Origin: Shimia biformata
Lineage (GTDB): Bacteria; Pseudomonadota; Alphaproteobacteria; Rhodobacterales; Rhodobacteraceae
Reading direction: 5' to 3'
Assembly (NCBI RefSeq): GCF_016888515.1
Contig: NZ_JAFEJK010000001.1
Coordinates: 2,017,475 to 2,081,474, forward strand
Length of the DNA stretch: 64,000 nucleotides
Both the position numbers and the translations under genes were made by a program. Below, one piece after another: positions 33,269 to 43,900 of the stretch. Numbering within the stretch: position 1 is the stretch's first letter; each line of letters opens with the position of its first letter. The notes beneath the pieces are model-generated. The model saw nothing but the letters and a program-made list of their open reading frames with translations, did no database searches and was not told the DNA's origin.

Positions 33269-33631
33269 TCAGGCGTTGGCTTCGCGGATCTTGTCGGCGG
33301 CGTCCTTGTCGAAGGCGACGCCGTTTTCGGCAAACAGCGTGTCCAGTTCACCCGACAGCGTCATCTCGGTGATGATGTCGCAACCGCCGACGAACTCGCC
33401 CTTGACGTAAAGCTGCGGGATGGTGGGCCAGTCGGAATAGTCCTTGATGCCCTGGCGGATGGCGTCATCGGCCAGAACGTTCACGTCGGTGTAATCGACA
33501 CCCATGTAGTTCAGCACACCGGCCACGCGGGACGAGAACCCGCATTGCGGCATTTCCTTGGTGCCTTTCATGTAAAGCACAACGTCGTTGGACTTTACGG
33601 TTTCGTCGATCAGGGTCTTTGCATCAGTCAT
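33269..33631 (-). CDS. grxD: Monothiol glutaredoxin, Grx4 family
   Basis: This small protein binds and transfers [2Fe-2S] clusters with glutathione. The 120-residue product carries the monothiol signature Cys30-Gly-Phe-Ser33 (PQCGFS), the cis-proline segment WPTIPQLYVKGEFVGGCDI, and a single-domain length. It is encoded 24 bases after bolA on the same strand; Grx4 and BolA proteins form cluster-bridging heterodimers, and their joint arrangement after purL is common in alphaproteobacteria. It ends with a terminator within the neighbouring convergent gene. Confidence 0.95.
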   Translation of the reverse strand: MTDAKTLIDETVKSNDVVLYMKGTKEMPQCGFSSRVAGVLNYMGVDYTDVNVLADDAIRQGIKDYSDWPTIPQLYVKGEFVGGCDIITEMTLSGELDTLFAENGVAFDKDAADKIREANA

Positions 33632-33655
33632 GTCTTTTTCCTTCTGGGGGCCGGG

Positions 33656-33886
33656 TCAGGCCGGCGCGCGCGTGGTCAGGGCAAGGGCGTGCAGCGCCCC
33701 GCTGTCAATCGCCGACTTCACTGTCGCGTTGACCGCCCGTTGTTGCTGGATGCGGCTCATGCCGCGAAAGCTCTCGTCAATCACCTCGGCCGAAAAATGC
33801 GCGCCGTCGTCGCCTTGCACGATGATCTTGGCGTCAGGGAAGCCCGCGCGGATCAGGGCTTCGATTTCATGGGCTTGGATCGCCAT
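33656..33886 (-). CDS. BolA family protein (IbaG-like)
   Basis: A 76-residue BolA-fold protein. The pattern MAIQAHEIEALIRAGFPDA, VQGDDGAHFSAEVIDESF and the conserved RIQQQRAVNATVK match the YrbA/IbaG branch of short BolA proteins. The histidine in GDDGAHF is the likely cluster ligand when bound to the monothiol glutaredoxin. Its place between purL and grxD supports a cluster-transfer role. Confidence 0.93.
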   Translation of the reverse strand: MAIQAHEIEALIRAGFPDAKIIVQGDDGAHFSAEVIDESFRGMSRIQQQRAVNATVKSAIDSGALHALALTTRAPA

Positions 33887-33953
33887 TCAGGTTGTCTCCC
33901 AATAGTCCTTGTCCAAGATGTAGAGCCCCGGACGGGGCGCTGCAAGACGTCGA

Positions 33954-36113
33954 TCAGGCAACCGCCCCGGCAAATGCGCTGCGGAAGATGTCGGCCAGCT
34001 CGGAGAGCGGCGCTTCGCTGGCGCCAAAACGCACCGTGTCACCGGTAAAGCGCCCGACGGTTTCGATATGAACCCCGGCCTTGCCCGCCGCGACCATCAG
34101 CGCCTCGGCCTGATCGAAATTGCAGGCGATCAGGTAACGCGCCTGGTCCTCGCCAAAGAGGAATGCGGTGTCGTCGCTGTCCAGATGCACGCCGACGCCT
34201 GCGGTCTCGGCCATCTCGAAGGCCGCCAGCGCAAGGCCGCCATCCGACAGGTCGGTGCAGGCCTTGATGAGGTCGCGGTTGGCGCGGATGAACTCGCCCG
34301 TGGCTTTCTCGGCGTCCAGATCGACATGCGGCGCGTCGCCGTCTTCGCGGTTGAACACCTCGGCCAGAAGCGCCGACTGCCCCAGGTGGCCGGTGGTCTC
34401 ACCGATGACAAGGGCGACATGGCCGTCGCGGGCAGTGCCGGTGATCGGCTCTTCTCCGGCAGCAATCAGGCCCACGGCCCCGATGGTCGGGGTCGGCAGG
34501 ATCGCCGAGCCGTCGGTTTCGTTGTAAAGCGACACGTTGCCCGAGACGATGGGCATATCAAGCGCGGCCACCGCTGCGCCGATGCCTTTGATTGCGCCGA
34601 CGAACTGGCCCATGATCTCGGGTTTTTCCGGGTTGCCGAAGTTGAGGTTATCCGTCGTCGCCAACGGTTTCGCCCCCACAGCACAGAGATTGCGCCAGGC
34701 TTCGGCCACCGCCTGCTTGCCGCCCTCGAACGGGTTGGCACGCACATAGCGCGGGGTCACGTCCGAGGTGAACGCCAGTTTCTTGTCGGTGCCATGCACG
34801 CGGATGATGCCCGCGCCAAGGCCGGGCGCGCGCTGGGTGTCGGCCATGACCATGGTGTCATATTGCTCGTAAACCCATTGCTTGCCCGCGTAGTTCGGCG
34901 AGGAAATCAGCGCCCGCAGCCCGTCAACAGGGTCGATCTGGGGCACGTCGTCCATGGCGGCGGCGGCCGGGGTTTCCACCCAGGGGCGGTCATATTCCGG
35001 CGCGCGGCCCGAGAGCGGCGACAGGGGCAGGTCGGCCTTCACTTCGCCGTTATGCATGATCAGGAAGCGGTCTTCGGCGATGGTTTCGCCGACAATGGCA
35101 AAGTCGAGGTCCCATTTCTCGAACACGGCGCGGGCCTCGGCCTCAAGCTCGGGTTTCAGGACCATCAGCATGCGTTCCTGCGACTCTGACAGCATCATCT
35201 CATAGGCCGTCATGTTCTCTTCGCGCTGCGGCACGTCTTCGAGGTTCAGCTTGACGCCCAGCTTGCCCTTGTCGCCCATCTCGACGGCGGAACAGGTCAG
35301 ACCTGCGGCCCCCATGTCCTGGATCGAGATCACGGCACCGGTCTGCATCAGTTCCAGCGTCGCCTCCATCAGGCGCTTTTCGGTGAACGGGTCGCCGACC
35401 TGAACGGTGGGGCGCTTTTCCTCGATCGTGTCGTCGAACTCGGCCGACGCCATGGTCGCGCCGCCAACCCCGTCGCGGCCCGTCTTGGCCCCGAGATAGA
35501 CCACCGGCATGCCGACACCCGAGGCAGCGGAATAGAAGATGCCATCGGTCTTGGCGAGGCCGGCGGCAAAGGCGTTTACAAGGCAGTTGCCGTTATAGGC
35601 AGGGTGGAACCGCACCTCGCCGCCCACGGTGGGGACGCCGAAACAGTTGCCGTAACCGCCGATCCCCTCGACCACACCGTTCACAAGGCGGCGCGTCTTG
35701 GGGTGGCTGGTCTCACCGAACGAGAGCGAGTTCATCGCCGCCACGGGCCGCGCGCCCATGGTAAAGACGTCGCGCAGGATGCCGCCGACGCCGGTCGCCG
35801 CACCCTGATAGGGTTCGATATACGAGGGGTGGTTGTGGCTTTCCATCTTGAAGACCACCGCGTCGCCGTCGCCAATATCGACGATGCCGGCGTTTTCGCC
35901 GGGGCCGCAGATGACCTGCGGGCCATCGGTGGGCAGGGTGCGCAGCCATTTCTTCGAGGACTTGTAGGAACAATGCTCGTTCCACATGGCCGAGAAGATG
36001 CCCAGCTCGGTGAATGTCGGCTCGCGCCCGATGATTTCCAGGATCAGCTCGTATTCGTCGGGCTTCAGCCCGTGCGCTTCGATCAGGTCGGGGGTGATGG
36101 CAGGCTCTTGCAT
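33954..36113 (-). CDS. purL: Phosphoribosylformylglycinamidine synthase subunit PurL (small type)
   Basis: Catalyses the ATP-dependent amidation of FGAR to FGAM in purine synthesis, using ammonia from PurQ. The 719-residue product has the length of the small PurL that works with PurS and PurQ, not the 1300-residue fused type. Visible are [15 protein letters not shown] near the N-terminus, [20 protein letters not shown] with the catalytic histidine, and [15 protein letters not shown] in the second half. The start at 36113 matches the family N-terminus; about 45 further codons upstream are not conserved-looking. PurS and PurQ are not in the window. bolA and grxD follow on the same strand. Confidence 0.96.
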   Translation of the reverse strand: MQEPAITPDLIEAHGLKPDEYELILEIIGREPTFTELGIFSAMWNEHCSYKSSKKWLRTLPTDGPQVICGPGENAGIVDIGDGDAVVFKMESHNHPSYIEPYQGAATGVGGILRDVFTMGARPVAAMNSLSFGETSHPKTRRLVNGVVEGIGGYGNCFGVPTVGGEVRFHPAYNGNCLVNAFAAGLAKTDGIFYSAASGVGMPVVYLGAKTGRDGVGGATMASAEFDDTIEEKRPTVQVGDPFTEKRLMEATLELMQTGAVISIQDMGAAGLTCSAVEMGDKGKLGVKLNLEDVPQREENMTAYEMMLSESQERMLMVLKPELEAEARAVFEKWDLDFAIVGETIAEDRFLIMHNGEVKADLPLSPLSGRAPEYDRPWVETPAAAAMDDVPQIDPVDGLRALISSPNYAGKQWVYEQYDTMVMADTQRAPGLGAGIIRVHGTDKKLAFTSDVTPRYVRANPFEGGKQAVAEAWRNLCAVGAKPLATTDNLNFGNPEKPEIMGQFVGAIKGIGAAVAALDMPIVSGNVSLYNETDGSAILPTPTIGAVGLIAAGEEPITGTARDGHVALVIGETTGHLGQSALLAEVFNREDGDAPHVDLDAEKATGEFIRANRDLIKACTDLSDGGLALAAFEMAETAGVGVHLDSDDTAFLFGEDQARYLIACNFDQAEALMVAAGKAGVHIETVGRFTGDTVRFGASEAPLSELADIFRSAFAGAVA

Positions 36114-36207
36114 GTCTCTTGGGATTCCCGGGTGGCCGCAGTTTGCCGGGTTTCTATGACAAGGGGCCGGGAAGGGGAAGGGTAAAGCGTGCCGCAGGGC
36201 CGGGACG

Positions 36208-37359
36208 TCAGAACCGCTGACCCACATAGAGGTAAAGCGATTGGTCACCCTCGTCGCTGATCGCGGCGTCGATGCTGTAATCCAGCGGGAAATTCTTGTT
36301 CAACCGGACCCGCAGACCGATCCCCGCTGCGGCATGGACCTGTTTGCCGGTGGTGCCGTCGAAATCGGAATCCGTCATGCCCGCCCCGGCAAAGGCCACC
36401 GCCCCGAACCAGTTGTTGAACCGATGGCGATATTCCCCCTGCACCGAGGCCAGCCCATTGCCGACATAGCGCATCGGCGCGAACCCGCGCAGGCTGTCGG
36501 TGCCGCCGATGGCGCATTTGGAAAAGAACGGGGTCGAGGCCGAGTTCACGCAGCCGGTGAACCGCCCGACAAGAACGCCGTTGTCGCCAAGGGGCCAGTG
36601 CCCCTGAAGCTTGACGATGGTGCGGTGGTAATCGTCGACCAGCCCGTCCAGATCGGTTCCGTAAGAAAGCTTGGCCTCGGCAAATATGCCTTGTGTGGGA
36701 TAGATCGTGTCGTCGCGGGTGTCGTATTCGGCCAGAACCGAGCCGATCAGAAGCGACATGCGCGCGCTTGGCGTCAGTTCGGGCGGCAAGAGACCGCCGG
36801 AATTCAGCGACACACGCGAACGGAAATACTGCACTTCCCCACCGACATAGATCTCGGGGGCGACCTGATATTTCAGGCTGACATCGGCCAGCTCGCCGGT
36901 CTGGTTCAGCGGCACGGGCAGGTTGGCGATATACATGTTGTAATTGATATCGGCATAGCCCGCATAGGCGCCCAGCTTCCAGTTGTCATTGTCGAAACTC
37001 AGGCTGCCCGCCGCACCGTAAGCCAGGCTGTTGTTTTCGCTCTCGAAATAGCCAAGCCCGAAATAGGACGCGCTGGACCCTTCGTCCATCTGGAACAGAT
37101 AGGCGGCGATCCCCGCCAGACCAAAGCCAAGTTCGATGCTGCGGCTTGGAATGGGGGCCGCAACAAACGACCCGTTTTTGATCCCGACCGTGTCTTCCTC
37201 GGTCCCGCTTGGGCTCGCGGATTTCGCGGTGGTTTCAAACAGACCGCCTGACGCGGTGGCGGGCAGGGGGGCGACAAGGACGGCGGCCGCAATCGCCGCG
37301 ACCTTGACCGTCGCGGACACGTTTGCCCGCGCGCGGGAAACTGGGGGAAATGTCGTCAT
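36208..37359 (-). CDS. Outer membrane beta-barrel protein (bacterial surface antigen type)
   Basis: About 383 residues. A signal peptide lies at about residues 15-37 ([20 protein letters not shown]). The rest is a barrel with alternating aromatic-rich strands and the family segments [19 protein letters not shown] and [19 protein letters not shown] (the latter with the RGF motif of the D15/BamA C-terminal barrel), ending in Phe as expected for outer membrane proteins (LYLYVGQRF). It lacks POTRA domains, so it is not BamA or TamA. An in-frame ATG at 37389 overlaps the stop of the upstream MscS gene by four bases; either start keeps the coupling with that gene. Function unknown. Confidence 0.85.
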   Translation of the reverse strand: MTTFPPVSRARANVSATVKVAAIAAAVLVAPLPATASGGLFETTAKSASPSGTEEDTVGIKNGSFVAAPIPSRSIELGFGLAGIAAYLFQMDEGSSASYFGLGYFESENNSLAYGAAGSLSFDNDNWKLGAYAGYADINYNMYIANLPVPLNQTGELADVSLKYQVAPEIYVGGEVQYFRSRVSLNSGGLLPPELTPSARMSLLIGSVLAEYDTRDDTIYPTQGIFAEAKLSYGTDLDGLVDDYHRTIVKLQGHWPLGDNGVLVGRFTGCVNSASTPFFSKCAIGGTDSLRGFAPMRYVGNGLASVQGEYRHRFNNWFGAVAFAGAGMTDSDFDGTTGKQVHAAAGIGLRVRLNKNFPLDYSIDAAISDEGDQSLYLYVGQRF

Positions 37360-37385
37360 GTTTCCAGACCTTTCGGCGATGCGGG

Positions 37386-39623
37386 TCATGCCCCGGATTG
37401 CTGGTTTCCAGCCTCGGCTGCTGCGGCGGCGGCGATGGCGGCCTGGTCCTGCTCTGAAATCTCGTCATGCGACTCGATCCCCGGAATGGCAACACGCACC
37501 TCGCGGCGGGCAAAGTCGATCCCGGCCTCTTCGAACTCTTTTTTCACGCGGTTGTAGATTTCCTTGCGGATCATAAACTGCTTGCCGGGTTTGGCCATGA
37601 ACTTGCCCCGGATCACCATGCCGACATCGTCGAAATCAAACACGCCCTGCGACTTGAACGGTTGCAGGAAATCATCCTTGTAAAGCGGATCCTCCAGCAT
37701 CTCGTTGCCGATCTTCTTGAAGATCTTCTTGACCTTGTTGGGGTCGGTGTCGAAGGGCACGGTGAATTTGAGCTTCATGATCACCCAGTCGCGGCTGTAG
37801 TTGGTCAGCTTGGGGATCTCGCCATAAGGGATGGTATGCACCGGGCCGCGATGGTGGCGCAGCTGCATCGAGCGGACCGAGATCTTCTCGACCGCGCCCA
37901 TGGTGCCGTCAATCTCGACATAATCCCCGGTGCGGAAGGCGTCGTCGATCAGGAAGAACACGCCCGACACCACATCCGTCACCAGCTTCTGCGCGCCGAA
38001 ACCGATGGCCAGGCCAAGGATGCCGGCACCGGCCAGAAGCGGGGTGATGTCGATGCCCAGATTGCCGATGGCCAGAAGGCCGAAAATGACGATGATCGCA
38101 CTGCGCGCCGTCAAGAGCATCAGCGGCAGGACCGTCGACAGGCGCGACCCGCTGGCCCCGCCCATCTCGGCGTCGGCGTCCTCCTGGCTCATGCCAAGGG
38201 CGGTCTGCTCGGCGGCCAGGCGGCGGTTGATGTAAAGCGACACGCCCTCATAGACCAGATAGCCCACCACCAGCGTCATCAGGAAGCGGAACAAGTTGTC
38301 ACCGATCCCGGCGTTTTCCAGAAGCAGCGTCTGCAACTTCACGTCCCAGGTGCCGGTGATGATGAAGGCAAGCACCCCGACCGCGATCACCCGGCCGATG
38401 CGCACATAGCTGCGCTTGGTGGCGTGATAGGCGGCTTCGGCGACAGGGCCGCCCCCCGACATCGGCGGCACCAGATGCTTGACCAGCCCGCGAATGCCCG
38501 TGTCGATCACCGGCGCGGCCAAGAGCCAGAACATCGTTGTGTAATGCGCCCCCTTGAGCAGTTGCGCGATCTGCCCCGTGCCGATCAGCGTATTGACCAG
38601 AACCCAGGTGCCAACCGCGACCGCAATCGCAAAACCGGGATAGGACCAGGCAAGTTTCCTGTCAAAACGGGTCTGGTCGGCCTCATCATCCGTGCCCAGC
38701 ATCATCTGGCGCAGCGCATCGCGGGACGACCAGACCAGGTAGATGACATAGACATAGATCAGCGAATCCAGCAGGTAGCCGAGGTTGGTCTCGCCCGGCC
38801 GCAGGCCGTTGTTGAACATGAAGCCCACGAAGAAAAGCGTGAAGCCGGCATAGATCATCAGGCCAACAAGGTTGCGATGCAGGAAGCCCGCGCCCTCGTT
38901 GTCGACATTGACCAGCCGCAGCCGCGGTTTCTGCGGCGCCAGCAGGAAGCGCGACAAGGCCGCGCCAAGACGGGGCATCCAGATCAGGTAATAGACAAAG
39001 GGCTGCGCAAAGCTCAGCTGTGTCGGGTTGAACATCAACGGGGCCAATATGCGCAGCACGGCATAAAACACGATCAGCCCGAAGATTTCCCGCATCAGCC
39101 GGCGGCCCAGGAACTTCAGGGCATCGAAAAGGCTTGCTTCGGCGTCGGTCGAGGACGGCTCTTGCAGCCGGATCAGTTTCCGCGCCGCCAGTTCGACGGC
39201 AAAGGCCATCGCCAATGCCACCAGGATCAGGCCAAACAGCGTCATCACGCCGCTGCCGCCGCCCTGGTTTTCAAAGAACTGGCTGAAAGTGCGCTTGGTC
39301 ACCGACGGCAGAACCGCGATCTTGGCACCGGCTTCGCGCATCGGCGATGTGAAAGCGGTCCAGAACCCCCGTACCCGCGCGGCGATCCCCTGTTCCGCGA
39401 CAACACCTTCGTTTTGCGCTGCCACCGCATCAAGCCGCTCAAGCAGGAAGGCGCGCACCTGGTCGTCGGACATGCGCGCGACCATGGCGTCGATCGCCTC
39501 GGGGGTCATCTGCGCCGGATCGGGCATTTCGGCGGCGGGCGCGTCGGATTGGGCAAAGCCGGGCGCCGCGGCGGTCACGGAAATAAGGAAAATGGCCAAA
39601 AGCAAATGGGCGAATCGAAACAT
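37386..39623 (-). CDS. Large MscS-type mechanosensitive channel
   Basis: A 745-residue channel protein of the extended MscS family. Residues 1-24 look like a signal peptide (LLLAIFLISVTAAAPGFAQ); then comes a soluble region of about 130 residues, about nine membrane segments, and the MscS pore and beta domain (AGILGLAIGFGAQKLVTDVV followed by DDAFRTGDYVEIDGTMGAV and SMQLRHHRGPVHTIPYGEI). The C-terminal domain ends with a charged, alanine-rich tail. Such channels open under hypo-osmotic membrane tension. The overlap with the outer-membrane barrel gene indicates joint expression and perhaps a joint envelope stress role; that is inference. Confidence 0.92.
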   Translation of the reverse strand: MFRFAHLLLAIFLISVTAAAPGFAQSDAPAAEMPDPAQMTPEAIDAMVARMSDDQVRAFLLERLDAVAAQNEGVVAEQGIAARVRGFWTAFTSPMREAGAKIAVLPSVTKRTFSQFFENQGGGSGVMTLFGLILVALAMAFAVELAARKLIRLQEPSSTDAEASLFDALKFLGRRLMREIFGLIVFYAVLRILAPLMFNPTQLSFAQPFVYYLIWMPRLGAALSRFLLAPQKPRLRLVNVDNEGAGFLHRNLVGLMIYAGFTLFFVGFMFNNGLRPGETNLGYLLDSLIYVYVIYLVWSSRDALRQMMLGTDDEADQTRFDRKLAWSYPGFAIAVAVGTWVLVNTLIGTGQIAQLLKGAHYTTMFWLLAAPVIDTGIRGLVKHLVPPMSGGGPVAEAAYHATKRSYVRIGRVIAVGVLAFIITGTWDVKLQTLLLENAGIGDNLFRFLMTLVVGYLVYEGVSLYINRRLAAEQTALGMSQEDADAEMGGASGSRLSTVLPLMLLTARSAIIVIFGLLAIGNLGIDITPLLAGAGILGLAIGFGAQKLVTDVVSGVFFLIDDAFRTGDYVEIDGTMGAVEKISVRSMQLRHHRGPVHTIPYGEIPKLTNYSRDWVIMKLKFTVPFDTDPNKVKKIFKKIGNEMLEDPLYKDDFLQPFKSQGVFDFDDVGMVIRGKFMAKPGKQFMIRKEIYNRVKKEFEEAGIDFARREVRVAIPGIESHDEISEQDQAAIAAAAAAEAGNQQSGA

Positions 39624-39736
39624 GGTCTGTCCCTGATGGATTTTTGTGTTTTGCGCAGTTTAGCAATCGCGTCGGCAATTGCACCGCTTTAATCGCGCGC
39701 CGAATTTCGGCGCTTTGGGCAAATTATGTGCAGGGC

Positions 39737-39765
39737 AAAAAAAAGGGCCGAGCATAAGCTCGGCC
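39737..39765 (-). terminator. Strong rho-independent terminator of the candidate small RNA
   Basis: GGCCGAGC at 39746-39753 pairs perfectly with GCTCGGCC at 39758-39765 around ATAA. On the minus strand the stem is followed by eight T (39744-39737). It is the strongest terminator in the window by stem and T run. Confidence 0.88.
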
Positions 39766-39822
39766 TTAAGTCCAACAGGGAGGTATGAAGATGATGCGCA
39801 TTTAAGCAATCACCGTCTTCGA
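39737..39822 (-). ncRNA. Candidate trans-acting small RNA
   Basis: In the 284-base gap between the MscS gene start and the LysR gene stop, the minus strand has a sigma70-like promoter (TTGATC at 39856-39851, 17-base spacer, TATTTC at 39833-39828), so transcription should begin near 39822. About 40 bases downstream lies ACCTCCCT (39784-39777), complementary to Shine-Dalgarno sequences, and then a strong terminator whose T run ends at 39737. The product would be about 86 nt, the usual size of Hfq-dependent small RNAs with an anti-Shine-Dalgarno region. An alternative is a processed 3' UTR of the LysR mRNA. No homology could be tested. Confidence 0.6.
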
Positions 39823-39827
39823 GAGCT

Positions 39828-39856
39828 GAAATAGGTATCGGATATGAATCGATCAA
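39828..39856 (-). promoter_or_regulatory. Sigma70-like promoter of the candidate small RNA
   Basis: On the minus strand TTGATC (39856-39851) and TATTTC (39833-39828) are separated by 17 bases. Four of six bases fit each consensus hexamer. The promoter lies downstream of the LysR stop and is not explained by any coding gene. Confidence 0.5.
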
Positions 39857-39907
39857 GGAAAAAAATGCCGCACCTGCAGCATTGCTGCTATGCGCCTGGC
39901 GCATGGC

Positions 39908-40813
39908 TCACAGGTTTCCTTGCTCTTTCAACTGCTTGCGATGTGAAATGATCTCTTCCTGCACGAAATCGCGGAACACAGAAATGCGTTTCGAGTGCCG
40001 CAACTCCTCTGGATAGGCCAGAAAAACAGGCACTTCCGCGCTTTCGAAGTCGGGCAGGACGCGCTTCAGTTCAGGGAAATCCTGCAGCACATAGTCCGGC
40101 AGAACCCCGATGCCGAGATTGTAAAGAACCGCGTGCAGCACCCCGAAATAGTTGTTCACCGACAGTCGGGACGAGATGTTATAGGCCATCAATTGATGCA
40201 CCATCGACGCGCCTGCGCCGACCTGTGTCGAGGTGGTGTTCTGGCTGATCAGACGGTGCCCGGCAAGGTCCTCGAGCGTCTGAGGTGTGCCGTGGTCCTT
40301 CAGGTACTGTTCGGTAGCATATAGCCGCATCCGCACGCTCATCAGGCGCTTGCGCACCAGGTCGGCCTGGCTGGGTTCTTTCATGCGAATGGCGACATCG
40401 GCCTCGCGCATGGGCAGGTCCAGCACGCGTTCTTCAAGCATCAGGTCGATATTGAGGTCGGGGTATTTCTCATAAAGTTTCGACAGGCGTGGAGCCAGCC
40501 AGAGCGTGCCGAAACCCGTGGTCGTGGTGACGCGCAGCTCACCGAACACTTCTTCCTCGGAATCGCGGATGCGCGCGGCGGCGGCATCCAGCCGCTTGGC
40601 CATGGCACTGGTGGCATCAAACAGCAACTCGCCCTGTTCGGTCAGAATCAGCCCGCGCGCATGGCGGTGAAACAGGGTGGTGTTCAGGCTTTCCTCAAGG
40701 GCGCGCACCTGTCGAGACACCGCAGATTGCGACAAATGCAGGACATCGCCGGCATGGGTCAGGCTGCCGGCATCGGCAACCGCGTGAAATATCCTGAGCT
40801 TGTCCCAATCCAT
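39908..40813 (-). CDS. LysR family transcriptional regulator
   Basis: A 301-residue LysR-type regulator. The N-terminal helix-turn-helix is at about residues 5-60 (LRIFHAVADAGSLTHAGD, then LHLSQSAVSRQVRALEESL), and the effector domain contains ELRVTTTTGFGTLWLAPRLS. It is divergent from the indolepyruvate oxidoreductase gene with about 170 bp between the starts. That region holds an inverted repeat GGTCA-N7-TGACC, so regulation of that gene is possible but not shown. Confidence 0.9.
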   Translation of the reverse strand: MDWDKLRIFHAVADAGSLTHAGDVLHLSQSAVSRQVRALEESLNTTLFHRHARGLILTEQGELLFDATSAMAKRLDAAAARIRDSEEEVFGELRVTTTTGFGTLWLAPRLSKLYEKYPDLNIDLMLEERVLDLPMREADVAIRMKEPSQADLVRKRLMSVRMRLYATEQYLKDHGTPQTLEDLAGHRLISQNTTSTQVGAGASMVHQLMAYNISSRLSVNNYFGVLHAVLYNLGIGVLPDYVLQDFPELKRVLPDFESAEVPVFLAYPEELRHSKRISVFRDFVQEEIISHRKQLKEQGNL

Positions 40814-40917
40814 ACCGGTAACTTTCGCGACGTTTATATCCAGTTAAGCGAAACCAAGCGAAAACAAAACCGCCGTTGCTGCATAACCTTGGGCGAGGTG
40901 ATGAAAATATCTTGATG

Positions 40918-40934
40918 GGTCAGGAATTATGACC
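40918..40934. promoter_or_regulatory. Inverted repeat before the indolepyruvate oxidoreductase gene
   Basis: GGTCA at 40918-40922 and TGACC at 40930-40934 form a perfect inverted repeat with a seven-base spacer. Further upstream AAGCGAAA occurs at 40846-40853 and 40856-40863. These are candidate sites for the divergent LysR protein. Confidence 0.4.
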
Positions 40935-40984
40935 TATTATCGCCCTATATTTGAATAGAGGCCATCCAGCGAGGGGAGCGCAAG

Positions 40985-43900
40985 GTGAGCATTCAGAAAG
41001 TTTCTCTGAGCGACCGTTTTGATCTGACGAAATCACCGGTCCTGTTGAACGGAACCCAGGCGCTTGTGCGTCTGATGATCATGCAAAAGGAACGCGACCG
41101 GAAGGCCGGGCTGAATACGGCCGGTTATGTCACCGGGTATCGCGGTTCGCCGCTTGGCGCGGTGGACAGCTGGATGATGCGCGCCGAAAAACAGCTGAAA
41201 GAGGCCGATGTCCTGTTTCAGTCCGGCCTGAACGAAGACCTTGCCGCAACCCAGCTTTGGGGGTCGCAACAGGCCGAATTGCGCGGCGAGGGCAAGTTCG
41301 ACGGGGTTTTCGGCCTCTGGTATGGCAAGGGGCCGGGCGTCGACCGCACCGGCGACGTGATGCGGCATGCCAACATGGCAGGCACCTCGCAGCATGGCGG
41401 TGTCTTGATGGCCATGGGGGATGACCACACCGGCGAAAGTTCGACCGTGCTGCACCAGTCGGAATGGGCCTTGGTGGATGCCTATATGCCGGTGGTTTCG
41501 CCTGCGGGCGTGCAGGAGATCCTGGACTATGGCATCTATGGCATCGCGCTCAGCCGCTTTGCCGGGGTCTGGGTGGGTCTCAAGACCATGAAAGACACAA
41601 TCGAGGCAACCGCGGTGGTCGATGGCAACCCGGACCGGGTGAAGCTTGTGCTGCCCGAGTTTGACATGCCCGACGGCGGTCTGAACATCCGCCTTGGCGA
41701 CACGCCCCACGCGCAGGAAGCGCGGATGATCGACTATAAACGCTTTGCCGCCGAAGCCTTCAGCCACGCCAACAAGATGGACAAACGCGTCTGGGGCAAG
41801 CCCGGCGCCAAGATCGGCTTTGTCGCAGCCGGAAAGAACTGGCTTGATCTGCAACATGCGCTCAGCCTGCTGGGAGTGACCGAGGCCGAGGCCGAACGCC
41901 TTGGCATCACCACCTACAAGGTCGGCCAGACCTTCCCGCTGGACATGAAGGGCTTTCACGAATGGGCCGAGGGGCTGGACCTGATCGTGGTGGTCGAGGA
42001 AAAGCGCAAGCTGATCGAGATCCAGATCAAGGAAGCGCTGTTCGATGACAACCGCTATCGCGTCTATGGCTGGTACAAGGGCGGGGCAGGCGGTCTGCAC
42101 CGCGAGGAACTGTTCCCCACGCGCGGCGCATTGGACCCGGTCTGGATCGCGCAGAAACTGGGCGAGATCCTGATCGAAGAGGGCCGCGGCACCGAAGGCA
42201 TCAAGGCCGGGCTTCAAACGCTCGAAGCCGCACGCCGTGCCGACAATGCCGAGGATATCGCCCAGCGGACCCCGTGGTTCTGCTCTGGCTGTCCGCATAA
42301 CTCGTCCACCAGGGTGCCCGACGGCAGCCGCGCCTATGCCGGGATCGGCTGTCACTACATGGTGCAGTGGATGGACCGCGAGACGATGGGCTTCACCCAT
42401 ATGGGCGGCGAGGGCGCGAACTGGATCGGCGAGGCGCCGTTTTCCAAGACAAAACACGTGTTCCAGAACCTCGGTGACGGGACCTATAACCACTCGGGCG
42501 TTCAGGCGATCCGCGCGGCGCTGGCGGCAAATACCAACATCACCTACAAGATCCTGTTCAACGACGCCGTGGCGATGACCGGCGGGCAGGCCAATGACGG
42601 CGGGCTTTCCCCGCAGAAAATCGCCGCCGAACTGCGCGCCATGGGGGTCGAGAAGGTCTTCGTCGTCTATGACGAGAAAGAAGATGTGCAAAAAGACGCC
42701 TTCCCCAGGGATGTGACGTTCCATGAACGCGCCGACCTGATGAAGGTTCAGGAAGAATGCCGTGAAATCAGCGGTGTATCGGCCATAGTTTATGTCCAGA
42801 CCTGCGCCAATGAAAAGCGCCGCCGCCGCAAGCGCGGCAAGTTCCCGGACCCGGATCGCCGGGTGTTTATCAATACCGACATCTGCGAAGGCTGCGGCGA
42901 TTGCGGGGTGCAGTCGAACTGCGTGTCGATCGAGCCGGTCGAGACCGAGCTTGGCCGCAAGCGGATGATCAACCAGTCGTCCTGCAACAAGGATTTCTCG
43001 TGTCTCAACGGGTTCTGCCCCTCCTTCGTCACCGTCGAGGGCGCCACGATCCGCAAAGAGGAAACCAAGGACCTCGACCTGCCCGACCTGCCCATGCCCG
43101 AGATCAAGACCATCGAGGGCACCCATAACGTCGTCATCACCGGCGTCGGCGGGACCGGCGTCGTGACCATCGGCGCGGTGCTGGCGCAGGCCGCGCAGAT
43201 CGACGGCAAGGCCGCCGGCATGATGGAGATGGCGGGCCTTGCCCAGAAGGGCGGCGCGGTGCATATCCACTGCCGCCTTGCCGAAACGCCCGAGGACATC
43301 AGCGCCATTCGCGTCGCCACCGGCGAGGCCGACGCGCTGATCGGCGGCGACCTTGTGGTTTCCGCGGGCGCCAAGACGCTCGGCCTGACCTCCACGGGGC
43401 GCACCGGGGCGGTTGTGAACAGCCACGAGATCATCACCGGAGAGTTCACCCGCAATACCGAATTCCGCTTGCCGACCAGTCGCTTGCAGCTTGCTCTTGA
43501 AGCTCGGATCAAGGACGGTCTGGCGCTGTTTGATGCCTCGGAACTGGCGCGGATCGTCATGGGGGATTCGATCTATTCCAACATGATGGTCTTTGGCGGC
43601 GCGTGGCAGCTGGGGCTGATCCCGATCAGCCACGAGGCGATCCATCAGGCGATCGAACTGAACGGCGCGGCGGTCGAACGCAACAAGCGCGCGTTTGAGG
43701 TCGGACGCTGGGCGGTGGCCCACCCGGAAGAGGCCGCGCGCCTTGTCACGCCGAACGTGGTGGCAAAGCCCAAAACGCTGGACGAACAGATCGCGTTCCG
43801 CGCCGACCACCTGATCGCCTATCAGGGCAAGGGGCTGGCGAAGAAATACCGCAAGCTTCTGGACCAGATCGACGATCCGCGCCTGAAAGAGGCGGTCGCC

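Noticed and set aside
39784-39805. Plus-strand six-codon reading frame after AGGGAGGT
   Set aside because: The purine-rich stretch is the complement of the small RNA targeting segment. No gene follows on that strand to need a leader peptide.
39689-39904. Minus-strand reading frame of 71 codons between the MscS and LysR genes
   Set aside because: It has no ribosome binding site and overlaps the small RNA promoter and terminator; the small RNA explains the region better.
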